64,000 nt of DNA from Nephrocerus scutellatus (lineage: Eukaryota > Arthropoda > Insecta > Diptera > Pipunculidae): assembly GCA_947095585.1 (NCBI GenBank), contig OX352763.1:48874481-48938480 (forward strand). The letters run 5' to 3'. Shown piece by piece: positions 42,172-53,060 of the stretch. A model generated the notes under the pieces. That model did no database searches, had not been told where the DNA came from, and worked only from the letters and a program-made list of their open reading frames with translations. Position 1 is the first letter of the stretch. The number at the start of each line of letters is the position of its first letter. The position numbers were made by a program, and so were the translations under genes.

Positions 42172-42545
42172 GTGGTCCTTCGAGCTTCGACAGTTTATAA
42201 TCATTTCCAAGCCATTCTTTCGTATCATAGTGTGAGGCTGCACTAGGGTGGTTATAAACAGTCGCATACATAAAAGTAACAGTTTACTTTGCCAAGCATT
42301 TAAAAGTAATAGTTTACTTTATCCGCATTTAAAAGTGATAGTTTACTTTATCCGCATTTAAAAGTGATAGTTTACTTTATCCGCATTTAAAAGTAATATT
42401 TTACTTTATCCGCATTTAAAAGTGAAAGTTTATTTTATCCGCATTTAAAAGTAATAGTTTACTTTACCAACACGCACTTCACTTCAGCATGGACCAACTT
42501 GGACGAGTTATCAATAACCTACAAGATGTCATCACCCTGGAAGAG
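42172..42545 (+). mobile_element. third BEL unit: PBS, leader and gag start
   Basis: PBS at 42173, seven 29-bp leader units (42272-42468), gag ATG at 42489 and the first 18 or so codons, then an abrupt change of sequence near 42545. Confidence 0.85.
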
Positions 42546-43240
42546 TCGGTAATGTAATCGGTAATTTTTTTTTGTTTTTTTTTATATTTAAACTTATTGC
42601 CAAGGGAATACTCCCTGAATGACTTGCGCCACGGAAATAAGGTGGGCTAAGCCCTTTATTAAAATTAAGAATTAAATCGGAGAAATGTGATTTAAAATAT
42701 CTCACATTTCTCACGTTTGTAGCCGGTTTCAATTTTATTTTCTCGGAATTCTCCCTGATTCATTGAAAAAAGCAATACGGAAAAAACGTTCACGAATTTA
42801 AAACGACGCGAGTCCAAATGCTTTAATGAATGGATCATGGTCAAGGAAAACTACAAAAAACATTGACCAAGAAAATATTACAAAATAAATGACATACGTG
42901 AACCTTGAAAATTCTTGGAGCCTCTATTGAAAAATTCGGTCTATCAGGAACTAGCTGACTTCTTACTTGAATGCCCACAACTCGACAGTTAATTGTTCCG
43001 GATTCGTTTGTAGTACCAGGCCTAACAAACGAAAAAGGCACGCACAACTATCGAACCGATAAGCTGCAACGCCAAACATTACACCAAGGATGAGCGAAAA
43101 AGCTGGACTCTCTTGAAGATTCTCTGCGGTTCCTCGTAACTTCCTCCAATTCAAGCCTTTCATGAAGATTTGTAATTTTATTTTTTTCTTTAAAAATTGT
43201 ATGATTTAAAAAGAAACAACGAAAAACGACTAACTACTAC
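42546..43240. other. unassigned stretch with a short hairpin
   Basis: No gene recognised. A perfect 11-bp inverted repeat (gagaaatgtga at 42680-42690, tcacatttctc at 42702-42712) could form a hairpin. The rest may be the deleted 5' part of the following gypsy element. Confidence 0.45.
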
Positions 43241-44763
43241 GACAATTATTGATTACGGTGGATTAAGGACCGATCCCATTAAAATCCAAGCAATTGTGGA
43301 GTACCCCGTCCCTAAAACGGTGCGTAAGCTTCGCCGCTTCCTCGGTATGCAGGTTGGTACAGGAAATTCATTTCTAATTTTCCGCAAACTTGTACCCCTT
43401 TGAAAGACTTGCTATAAAGGTCCCAGAGCTTATGTTGGAATAGCGAGGCTCAGGCTGCGTTTGACGCACTTAAGGGTAAACTCACGTCTCCATCTGTGTT
43501 GTATACACCTGACTTTTCAAAACCATTCTTGATTCAATGCGACGCTTATCAGTCTGGAGTTGGGAGCGTTCTGGCACAAATCCTTGAGGATGACTCTGAC
43601 GTGCCGATAGCGTATTGGTCGCGGAAGCTTAACAAGGCCCAACAAAATTACAACGTCACAGAACAAGAATGCCTGGCCGCTGTGCTCAGCATTAAGCGTT
43701 TCCGTTCTTTTGTTGAAGGTTTAGATTTTACCGTAATAATGGACCACCCGTCCCTGCAGTGGCTCATTCGTCAGACGGACCTTAATGGTAGATTGGGAAG
43801 GTGGGCGTTAAAACTGCAAGAGTACAAATTCTCTACCCGTCACCGAAAGGGTTCGGAACACAATGTTCCGGATGCATTATGTAGGGTCCACGAGAACCTT
43901 GAGACCGCCCATGGGCCGCAAGAATGACTCGCTAAGACCCTTTCAGCGCCTCTATATGGACCTGATTGGGTCATTCCCACGATCCAAAGCGGGACACATT
44001 GGGTTGTTGATCATTCTGGATCACTTTACGAAATACCACTTCCCGCTTCCCCTCAAGAAATTTGTTTCGAAACCGATCACCGACTACTTAAAAAATAACA
44101 TCTTCCCGACGTTCGGGGTCCCAGAAACCATTGTCACCGACAATGGAGTGCAATTTAAAAGCCAAAATTTCAACCAGCTTTTGGCCAACTAAGGCGTGGA
44201 GCATATTTACACCGCGCTCTATGCCCCTTAGGCAAATGCGTCGGAGCGAGTAAACCGATCCCTAATCGCGGTTATCCGCGCTTTCCAGAAGAACGATTAT
44301 TCGAACTGGGATATTAACCTGGGACACATCAGCTGTTTGCTACGGAGCTCCAGACATGCGGCCACGGGGTTTTCACCGTATTTCCTAACATTTGGCCAAA
44401 ATATGATCACACACGGGAAATTGAACCTGCTGGAGCCACCCGATACCTTAATTTCCCACGAGGACGGGCTATCCCAGGTTCGCAACAAAGCAAAGCAAAA
44501 TATGAAATAGGCATACGAGGCTAGTGAGCGAAGTTATACCAGTCAGTCCAGACCGATGGATTTCCAGTTAGGACAGGAAGTTTATATACGTAATTTTGCA
44601 CAAAGCAACTGGAAGAAGGGGTTCAATGCAAAACTGTCAACAACCTTACTAAAGGCTCGTATTAAAGACAAACTGGGCTGAAGCTATTATGTGCTAGAAG
44701 ACCTACAAGGGAAATTGTTAGGCACCTTCCACGCAAAAGACATGAAACAGTGGTGGCCTCGTT
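43241..44763 (+). pseudogene. pol: Ty3/gypsy pol relic (RT end, RNase H, integrase)
   Basis: Begins in the RT connection (GGLRTDPIKIQAIVEYPVPK, KLRRFLGM). RNase H: FLIQCDAYQSGVGSVLAQ, TEQECLAAVLSIKRF and MDHPSLQWLI. At about 43918 the frame breaks: the integrase zinc finger is missing and the sequence passes directly to RPFQRLYMDLIGSFPRSK. Catalytic residues follow in ETIVTDNGVQFKS and ASERVNRSL, and the end is GTFHAKDMKQ. Comparison with 56502-57251 shows about 400 bp are deleted. Several stops. The closest relative in this window is the Ulysses/Osvaldo-like element at 54795-57809. Confidence 0.82.
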
Positions 44764-44790
44764 TCAGCCTTTCGGTGTTGATGATGACCC

Positions 44791-45057
44791 TGTATAACAA
44801 TTGCTACTGGTTGTACAAAATTGAGCATGATTTTTTTACGATTTGACGACGACCAAAGGCGAATCAATCCGGTTGGTTACCGAAAATTCACATACTGGAT
44901 GCATGTTGCGTTCTAGCCATGAAGTCAAGCGAACGAACGATTGTTGCGCTCTCGATGCATGAGTGTTAGTGCCGTGTTGTTCCACTCTTTACCGCTTTTC
45001 GTGACGCATGTTAGCGTCGCCTGATAGCGACGCGATGCATCGCAATGACGACCAGTG
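44791..45057 (+). repeat. 283-bp dispersed repeat, copy B
   Basis: Begins tgtataacaattgctactgg, directly after the gypsy pol end, and ends cgatgacgaccagt-like (caatgacgaccagt). Homologous to 10381-10663. The position suggests the start of that element's 3' LTR. Confidence 0.75.
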
Positions 45058-45171
45058 GTCAAACACACACACACACAAGGAAAGGGAAGAACAAAATAAA
45101 AGAGAAGAGATCAATGAGACAAGACGAAAAGCGACACGAGTTACGTGGTCAAGGGTGGGTGTGAGAACATT

Positions 45172-45755
45172 CAGTCGGTGCTAAAGATTTGCGGAGAGTA
45201 GTCATTTGATTTTTATTGTCTACTGATACAGTGGCAAAAATGGCGTCATCCTTTATTCTAAAAATTAAAAAGAAATAATTGAATTTACAAATTAAAAGTA
45301 ATACTTACCGGAACGATTAGAAATGCGCAAGCGGTGCACTAATCCATATTTTATCGTGCCTGAAAAGGACAATTTAAAATTTTTAAATAATTTTTGTATT
45401 GACGCCATAGAAAATGTGCGTAACTTTTAGTCGAGAACATTCAGTCGGTGCGCGTCATCATTTACTCTAAAAATTAAGAGGAAGTTATTGAATTTACGAA
45501 TTAAAAGTTAAACTTATCTGAACGAATGGAAATGCGCAAGCAGTGCACTATTTTATCTTTTATCGTGCCTGAAAAGGAAAATTTAAATTTTTAAATAATT
45601 TTTTTTTGTATTGGCGCCATAGAAAATGTGCGTAACCTTTATTCGAGAACATTCAGTCGGTGCTAAAGATTTGCGAAGTGCAGTCAATTGATTTTTATTG
45701 TACGCGTCAACTGATCAAGTGGAAAAATTGGCGTCATCATTTCTTAAAAAAAAAT
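45172..45755 (+). repeat. tandem repeat with initiator-like motif
   Basis: Three units begin gagaacattcagtcggtg at 45172, 45433 and 45645. Shared inner phrases include aaatgcgcaagc(g/a)gtgcact and tatcgtgcctgaaaagga. Units 1 and 3 contain tggcgtcatc, which resembles a PBS start. Unit 2 lacks part of it. Probably LTR/leader sequence of the preceding gypsy element. Confidence 0.65.
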
Positions 45756-45825
45756 AAAAAAACAAACAAAGGGTGCTAAAAGTTAAGCCATCTGGATTAC
45801 TATTTGGGAGTTCCGAGTTTTGCCC

Positions 45826-46190
45826 TTGTTATGTAGCGAGGTCCCAGTGACACCTCCTCATGAACAAAAAAAAATTATTCGTGTCGAATTATAGAAAAAT
45901 AACAAGAAAGGAACTTGGGATATGGGATAGGTATGAACGAGGAAAGAGGATGTCTCTGTCTAAATACAGTCAGGTCATTCCCTTTTAAAAACTTATCTCT
46001 AAACTATTTCTATTTCCAATAATTACGTTAAAACTATAAAAATTACATGATAAAAAAATTTTGCCTGCAATCTAACAATTAAAACTATAAGGAATTACCT
46101 GGTTACATCTATACTGAGCGCTCGCAAAACCGTCGAGGAAAGGTCGACTTCGTCCAGTACATCAGTCCACTATCCGTCAGGTCATTATCT
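45826..46190 (-). repeat. antisense LTR fragment related to the Ulysses-like LTR
   Basis: On the minus strand the order gacctgacgga, gtcgacctttcc, gggaatgacctgactg, tcgacacgaa, gaggtgtcact, ggacctcgctacataacaa matches the last 500 bp of the LTR at 51610-52107 in the same order, with clear divergence. It is therefore the 3' part of an LTR from a related, older family, without PBS or internal sequence. Confidence 0.65.
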
Positions 46191-47444
46191 GAATGATATG
46201 GCGAATTGAGTAGGGCCAACAAAAGAGAAATATGCCTCCTACCCACCGGGCAACGGCAAAAAAATTCAAGACCTCTTCATTCACAACGTCATAAAAACTT
46301 TGGCTAAACTGCAGTATAAACCACATTGGATTTGGGGTTCCAGACACCCCTTTCCTGAAAGCCCTAATTGTACACTCCCTGAAAACCGCATTTTCTCTTG
46401 ACGGTCACGCCCCCTTTTTGTAGGAGGGGCTGTCAAAGTTTTGTTTTTTTTCTTCAGAAAAATCCATTTTCCCAAGTGATTTGAAGGAGGTTTGGGGGTT
46501 AATTGGTACCATATGAAGGGTAATAAAAATACCTTCCATTTAAAAAATTAGGCCAATCGAGCCACCTTCGGCAGTTGTAGAGTAAAAAAACTGTCTTTTA
46601 TATAAAAGGTGAAAAAGAGGCGTGCTTAAAAGTGGATGGGCCTAAATATTGGTAAAAAATGAAAGGTAAAAATTAGTTCTACACGGTCCTACTGTTTTTA
46701 TGGGCGTGGCATAGTTTAAACGGAAGGTGGATAAATTTATATTTCATTATATTACAAATATAGGCACACTGTAAAATACTATGCGTTCAATTATTTTATA
46801 TTTAAGAAGGAGTTCTTCCTTTTAAAAGGCGTTTTCGAAAAGTATGGGCACACTGTAAAATACTATGCGCTCAATGAATTTATATTTAAGAAGGAGTTCT
46901 CCTTTTAAAAGGCGTTTTTGGAAAGTATGGGCACACTCTAAAATAAGGAGGTTTGGGGGTTAATTGGTATCGAATGAAAGGTATTACGGGTAAGTTATAA
47001 TAAACAAAAAAAAGGGACCAATCGGACCACCCTTGCCAGTGGTAGGGTAATAAGAGAGCGTTTTAAAAAGTGGGCGGACATAAATATTGGTACCAAAAAA
47101 AAGGTTGACATTACCCCTATACGATCATACCATTTTTATGGGCATGGTCCAATTTTAGTGGAACGTGCATCAGTTTGTATTGCTTTTATTTCCCCATACG
47201 AAATTAGGTGTTATATGGCGAACAGCAGTATAACCCGCATTGGGTGAGGGACACCACTCTAATGAAAGCCCTCATTGAGGACACCATGAAAAACGCATTT
47301 TTTCTTGGCGGTCACGCCCCCTTTTTGTAGGAGGGAGGCACATAAATTCGGTTTTTTCAGGAAAATTAATTTTTTTAAGCCTTTTCCTCATTACCCATGA
47401 GGTAAGCTTACAAATGCATTTTTTTTACATGCTATCCCCGGTAG
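46191..47444. repeat. non-coding repeat with internal duplications
   Basis: No gene. Duplicated blocks: cggtcacgccccctttttgtagg with its flank (46310-46430 and 47225-47340), gaggtttgggggttaattggta (46488 and 46948), and tatgggcacactgtaaaatactatgcg (46760 and 46847, with a flank of about 85 bp). It resembles a composite non-autonomous repeat; the class is unknown. Confidence 0.5.
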
Positions 47445-47475
47445 GCATAATGCATGAGTCCTGAAAAGAACTTAG

Positions 47476-47838
47476 TTAATTATTTTTAACTTTAACCTTG
47501 CCGTTTAAGTAACTAACAACATTTCTTATTGTACAATATGAATAACATTTATCAGTATATCTGCCCAAGCTAAATTGTTCGTACAGGACTTTAACTTTAT
47601 CCCACTTAATTGGCGTTAAGCGTTTTCGAACAATTAACTGCAAATTTTCAATAGAAATGCCGTTTAAAAATGCAAATGTTGTTATAATTAATCTTTCATG
47701 GTACGAAGCGTCACTAAAAAACGCATCCACTATGAATCCAGGAACTCTTTGGAAACAGCATATGTCGTACCTGTTTAGCATCTTCTTGCGTGCCGCCAGG
47801 CGATTCGCTGCAATTCGTGCTTTCTGTTCCAGATTCAT
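47476..47838 (-). CDS. unrecognised 120-codon ORF inside the inverted-repeat element
   Basis: Intact frame ending 31 bp from the left terminus. It starts MNLEQKARIAANRLAARKKM, a basic helical stretch, then a region with FFSDASYHERLIITTFAFLN and a Lys-rich C-terminus. No family recognised. It is divergently oriented from the transposase relic, with about 257 bp between the two starts. It may be a second gene of the element or a chance frame. Confidence 0.4.
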   Translation of the reverse strand: MNLEQKARIAANRLAARKKMLNRYDICCFQRVPGFIVDAFFSDASYHERLIITTFAFLNGISIENLQLIVRKRLTPIKWDKVKVLYEQFSLGRYTDKCYSYCTIRNVVSYLNGKVKVKNN

Positions 47839-48094
47839 TTCGTATATAATTGTAATTTTATAATTACATATAATATCGATAAATGAAGATGAAGGGAATA
47901 ATATTATCAGAGTTGGCTCCTACTTACAAAAATAAGTAATATTGAAATGAAATGAAAAAAAAACATATAGTTACCGTTGCTATAGATTTTGAAATTTCAA
48001 TTTTTCAAAATAATTTGTTTTGAAAATTAGTGAAAATTTGTGAATTTTTGTGAATTTTGAATTTTTTTAGTAATTTAGAATTTTTAAAATAAAA

Positions 48095-48520
48095 ATGCAG
48101 GACCTTGGGGCTATACCCCAAACAATAAAATGCTGCAATGGACACATTATGGATTTAAAAAACGGTATAATGGCTTCTATTGGGTGTGCAATGGACGTAT
48201 CGCACACCAAAAGAAAAAAACTCGACGATGTAACGAACACTTCTCCTTGCAGAAAGCAATGCAAGATTTCCAGCTGCCATTCAGTGACGGATTGGGCATC
48301 TTTTTCGAGAGAAGTCCTCATTGATTGGGTAAGTCAAACTTTAATTTCATACTAGTCGAAGTGATCTCATTCTGCAGATGACCGCTTTTTTATTAATTTT
48401 TTTTAACTTTTTATCATATAAATATGTGTTAATTCTTATAGGTTTTGGTCAACAAGACCAAATAGGAGGCATTGGAAAAATCGTAAACTCCTCTGGACGA
48501 AGAAAAAACTTTTTTGCTGG
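48095..48520 (+). pseudogene. Merlin (IS1016/IS1595-like) transposase relic
   Basis: In changing frames the sequence reads CNGHIMDL, RYNGFYWVC...RRCNEHFSL, LPFSD and, near 48465, IGGIGKIV. This follows the zinc-ribbon start and the GxxGKIVEIDE approach of Merlin transposases. The catalytic core is not found. A GTAAGT at 48329 could be mistaken for a splice donor. Assignment rests on short motifs. Confidence 0.45.
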
Positions 48521-48798
48521 CTAGTTGGCGAAACACATGTTTTCTAAAAGGTGTAGACTCTACACTGTAGAGTCACCAAAGTGAATCCATTCGTGGATTT
48601 CATGAAGGCAGCGGGATCGTTACATTTCTGAGCTGCTGGACGGAGAAGAATTGGAAGAATCTGAAGAAATGTAAAAAGCAACAAAAAGTTATTTTCAGAA
48701 CTCATGCATTATGCTGTTACGTACACGTACGTCATGGCTTTACGTTCAACAAAAAAAATAAATTAACAACAAAAAAAACAACTCAATATGTTATAAAC

Positions 48799-49424
48799 AC
48801 TCACCAAATTTTAATTCCCAATAATTGATGTCGGCAGCGAGGCGGCATTGCACCAATGGTATCTGAAAAGGAAGAGAAACAAAAGCAGAATCCCAACTTC
48901 ATAAAAATAAACCTCACTTACCTGCACAATGAGAAAATCCTCAGCTGACGTCGACGTCGAATCTACGAGCCGAGAAAGAAAAACCAAAAGAATATGGAAA
49001 TAGTATTCTAATGGCAGACATTTAAACCGAAACGCGATATCTATTTCCCAAATAGTTTTCTTTTTTGAGAAGCAGAAATCGCGCCTCTATATCAAAGAGG
49101 CACACTTACCTGTTGATTTTGCTTAGCACTGCATAGTGGAATTTGCCACCACTTCGGTATAGATGTAAAAATGCATGGCATTTTTTTTTCCTAATGGATT
49201 TCAAGGCCAGGAGCTGGATATTCCCCCAGCCCTATCGGAACTATATTTATTCGACACAAAATATGAATTTTGATCCCCGAATTAATAAATAAAATTGAAA
49301 AAAAAACAACCAAACTAAATGTAAACAAAACACAAAACAAAAAGCCGACACTCACGATTTGACAACTGACAACAAAACAAATTATTGACAAATATCTGCC
49401 ACTTGATATGTTGACAAAAGTCAT
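48799..49424 (-). other. antisense exon-intron-like series in U3
   Basis: On the minus strand, consensus 5' splice sites occur at 49355 (GTGAGT), 49109 (GTAAGT), 48921 (GTAAGT) and 48804 (GTGAGT). Acceptors with pyrimidine tracts end at 48963 (ctcgtag) and 48863 (cttccttttcag). They delimit candidate exons 49181-49110, 48962-48922 and 48862-48805, with introns of 147 and 59 bp. From ATG 49181-49179 the joined exons stay open to a stop at 48813-48811, about 54 codons with an Arg-rich middle. A possible upstream exon ends at 49356. The same signals occur in the second LTR. Confidence 0.4.
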
Positions 49425-50170
49425 CTGTTCTAAATGGACTAGAGTGATTGTGGTGGAAAGGTTTTTTTTTTAGATGAAATGACAAATGCTCCATTTCACA
49501 CAGATGGTGGTGGGGAAGCAAAAGAGACAAAATATATGTTGGGGTAAAGTTGGTTTGAGGGTTCGCTGTAAAAATATTTAAATGTATGTACTTAACATTA
49601 ATTGTAGGTGTTAAATGTATGATATTCGTGTGTTATGTTGTTAGTAAATGTGACTAAAATTTAAAAAAGGACGGGATGATGGAATTGGTTTCCACAAGAG
49701 ACAAACAAAGATAGAATGTATATTTTAGGGGAAAGAAATTTAGGCGCCAACATTTTAATAAAATCAGATAGCGTTTTTGGGACGGCCGACGAAAAGGACA
49801 AAGCTGTAATAAAGATAAAAGGGTATAGTGACTGACGTAAAGAAAAAGGAAAGCAAGAGGAATTCTTTTTCTAGAAGGTTCGGAAAAAAGAAAAGGTTTC
49901 TTTAGGCGGAGACAGAATTTTTAGCGGCAGATGAAGAATTATCATCAGCGGATAGAGTGTTTCGAGCGTTCAGGTTGAAGTCGATAAAGTGAGGAAAAAG
50001 AGTTAACTTTAAAATTTAATTTAAAAAAGAGAAAAAAAAGGAAGGAACCATTAATTGTGGAGACTTAAAAATAAGCTAAAGTTCTGTGAACAAAAAAACG
50101 TAATTTTACACAATTCCAACAATTCGGAATTTTAAAACTTTTCATAAAAAGGATACTCCATTTTCCTTTA

Positions 50171-50450
50171 AGAAATAGTGAAAGTAGTGCAAAGGCGCTA
50201 AACGCCATTTTCTGCTTAATTTGAGGTGATCGAAATTATAAAATTCTTAAAAGTGAAAATAGTGCAAACGCGCTAAACGCCAGTTTCTGCTTAATTTGAG
50301 GTGATCGAAATTATAAAATTCTTAAAAGTGAAAATAGTGCAAACGCGCTAAACGCCAGTTTCTGCTTAATTTGAGGTGATCGAAATTATAAAATTTTTAA
50401 AAAGTGAAAGTAGTGCAAATGCGCTAAACACCATTTTTATACAATTCCAA
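50171..50450 (+). repeat. 75-bp tandem repeat in U3
   Basis: Four units marked by agtgcaaa(g/c/t)gcgctaaac at 50186, 50261, 50336 and 50412. The second LTR has only about three, one shortened (59805-59960). Confidence 0.88.
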
Positions 50451-51834
50451 CTAATCGAAAGAGTAAATCGCCTAGTTTTTTTCATAAACCAAAAAAAAAA
50501 AAGGAGGATTCAATAGTTGAAAACTACATCCAAAACCATCAGTGTAGTTAAAATTAATACAACAACAACCATTGTGCCAGCGTCGGAGCTTTTCAGCTCA
50601 TCCAAAGCGTCGGAGCTTTCTCAGCTTACCCGAGACACGAGCCACGAGTCATAGAATAAGTTCCTAATTGCAACTATAATAATCAGGAAGAAAAAGAATG
50701 AGGACTGCTTCCCAAACTGCGCGGCTGAGTTTTCTTTGATTTTAGCTTTGAAATTTGAGTTTGATTTTTATAATTTTTGATTGAGTTTTTTTTTATTTAA
50801 ATTAAGTTTTATTAACTTTGAGATAAGATCGGGTTTTTCTTTATCCGAATTTAAGATTGAGTTTTCTCTACTTTTGAGTTTCTTCATCGAATTTATTCTA
50901 AATCGAGTTTTCTTTTTACTTTTTGAATTTATTAGATTCAGTTGATTTAAAATCAAGTTCTTTTAACTTCTGAATTTATTTTGATTCAGTTAATTTAAAA
51001 TCGAGTTTTTTTTGGATTTTTTTGTTTTATTTAACTTACAATTAAACAGTAGTGTAAACTGCACTCAGTAGTTTCATATATCATTAACCCATACTTTGCA
51101 ACAGGTTCGTCAACGAGATCCTGCCGGCAAGATATCATTGAGCTCAACCAAGTAAGTGCCAATTGCTTAATTTTTTTACACCAGTTTTTTTTTACTTCTA
51201 AGCGCAGTATATATATATATATAAAAAAAGGATGAAGAAACAGTCTTTTTAAATAACTTTCTATAAATAAAGATAATTACCATTATTTTCGAATAATTTT
51301 ATTTTCATATCATTATACTCATAACTTTTGTGAAACATACATATATTACATACATCGCTTTCTTTTGATTTAATTTTTTTATATATTTCATTTTAAATTT
51401 GAAGTTTTAATAATAAAAGTTAATAGAAGTAATACATGTATATGAAATTTGAAAAGACAACAACGTGATTTTTCATTGCCGTGGCCCATTGGGGGTGTGA
51501 GGCATATTCCTTTTTTTTATATTTTTTCTTGTCCCCACCATGAGTGAGTAGACAAGTCGGCTGTAGGTGTGTGACTGGGATTGGTGATCCCACGATGATT
51601 TCTCTCGGCGCTTTTCAGAAATGACCCGACGGACTGCGGACAGATGGACTTTGTAAGGTCGACCCTTTCCTTCATGATTTTGTGAGGCCTCGGTACTGGT
51701 GCAATCAGGACATTCCTTCTAGATTTAGTTAGCTATTAATTAAAAAAAAAGAAAATTTTCTAAAAGAAGTCAAAATTTTCTTTTGTTAATTTTAAAGTAA
51801 ATTTTAAAGTAGGATAATATAGTTGTAAGTTTAG

Positions 51835-51844
51835 TATATAAAAG
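51835..51844 (+). promoter_or_regulatory. LTR TATA box
   Basis: TATATAAAAG, also at 61360-61369 in the second LTR. Confidence 0.65.
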
Positions 51845-52109
51845 CAAAGGAATGACCTGGCTGCACCGGGACTGAGGGACGGTATCCTTTATTCCCTCCT
51901 TTATCCAGTCTTTTTTTTTATTTCCCCTTTTTTGTTACATTTTTTTTATACAAGTCGACACGACAACAAAGTTTTTTTTGTTCATGACGAGGTGTCACTG
52001 GTAAGAGACAAGGACCGCCCGTCCGACGAGCTAAGCCGAGCAAGCGCGAGCGTGTCGCGACGTCCTTGCCAGTGGCAGAACCCCTAGTGGGACCTCGCTC
52101 CATAACAAA

Positions 52110-52127
52110 TGGCGCCCAACGTTTTAC
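52110..52127 (+). promoter_or_regulatory. primer-binding site, lysine tRNA type
   Basis: TGGCGCCCAACGTTTTAC two bases after the LTR. The first 13 bases match the PBS for lysine tRNA used by several retroviruses and by Ulysses-type elements. Confidence 0.8.
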
Positions 52128-53060
52128 GGCTCTACCCATCGTTTCTTGAAGGACAGGAGTTTCCGAAAGGAAGTTCCTGGCTTTCGACAAACGATGGTAG
52201 TATAGCATCTTTCTTTTTAATTCCTTTTTTTAACGTAGCTTCATAAATTTAATCATTTCTTTTACTTTTAATTTTGTTATTTTTTTTTTGATAAATTCCC
52301 TTTTTAATAAATAACCCTTTTAACTTCCATTTCCAAAATTCCCCATAATTCCCATTCCAAACTACCCTTTTTACAGATGACTAGACAACACATTTTGGAC
52401 ATCGACTGCTCTCCGAACGAGTTAACAATTCCGATTCAAGGATTTTATTAAATCCTGAATTCTGTGGGGTTGACTCGTTTGGAGACCAAAGTAGTCGATG
52501 TTAGTATTCGGTTAGGACATCGAATTAGGAGTATGACTCCGGTTCGCTTGACTACCGAATAGACACAGACGTGACACAGGGGCGCAGTGGGCAGCCGTTA
52601 CCACAAGTACTACCAGTACAGGTAAATGTGGGTCCACTGCTCCTTTTGTCTGAAAGTAGAGGTTCTTCTCACTCACGGCGAATCGGCCTCATCATAGAGG
52701 CTACTCGCCAGTGCTTTGAGTTGCGATTCGCCGGGATGAGACAAAGCCTCAACTGACTTAGGACGACTTTCCGCAAAATCGTCAAGGAAACCGACTACGA
52801 CTGGACTTACAAGACTAGGACAGACTACAACTTCTGAGCGTTGAGAACGACCATGGAAGAGCTGACCCAGCCACACATCAGCCCATCTGATTTAAAATTA
52901 TAATTGTATAATATAATAACTCAGTAAACTCAATAAATCTTTCATACCCGAATTCAATTTTTTTTAAGAAGGAAGGAAAAAATCCGCTTTAACGGTTCAG
53001 TTTTTTTGAGAGGAATTTCCATTTTTTTTGTTTTGAGGATAAAACTTTTTTTTAACAATT
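52128..53060 (+). other. 5' leader of unit 1
   Basis: Untranslated. Small frames (52571-52756 and antisense) show no known motif. Repeated in unit 2 at 61642-62549 with a 20-odd-base deletion near 62000. Confidence 0.7.

Larger units (their letters stand above)
32605..42545 (+). mobile_element. BEL/Pao (roo-like) tandem array
   Basis: Order: IN-env (32605-34720), LTR (34825-35280), leader-gag-pol-env (35281-41820), LTR (41906-42171), leader and start of gag (42172-42545). Thus one complete unit sits between parts of two others that share its LTRs. Unit length is about 7.1 kb. All coding regions contain stops or frameshifts. Confidence 0.85.
47445..48714. mobile_element. DNA element with 30-bp terminal inverted repeats, Merlin-like
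   Basis: 1,270 bp. The left end begins GCATAATGCATGAGTCCTG and the right end, read inward, GCATAATGCATGAGTTCTG. The match continues as aaaa(g/t)aactt, for about 28 of 31 bp. No target duplication can be shown because the right flank is the start of an LTR. It holds an unknown minus-strand ORF and a decayed plus-strand Merlin-like transposase. Confidence 0.65.
48715..52107 (+). repeat. giant LTR, first copy
   Basis: About 3,393 bp from TGTTACGTACACG to ccataACA. The promoter TATATAAAAG at 51835-51844 lies about 270 bp from the 3' end, so U3 is about 3.1 kb. A T-rich region (50700-51030) with repeated gagtttt phrases and a four-unit 75-bp repeat are inside. The second copy begins at 58332. Confidence 0.82.

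Noticed and set aside
48095..48355. First exon of a host gene with a GTAAGT donor
   Set aside because: The frame shows stop-free reading only by frame mixing; short motifs point to a decayed Merlin transposase, and it lies between transposon termini.
50768..50956. Lys/Asn/Leu-rich minus-strand ORF in the LTR, repeated at 60292-60480
   Set aside because: Low-complexity T-rich U3 sequence with gagtttt repeats; no motif, and both copies derive from one LTR.
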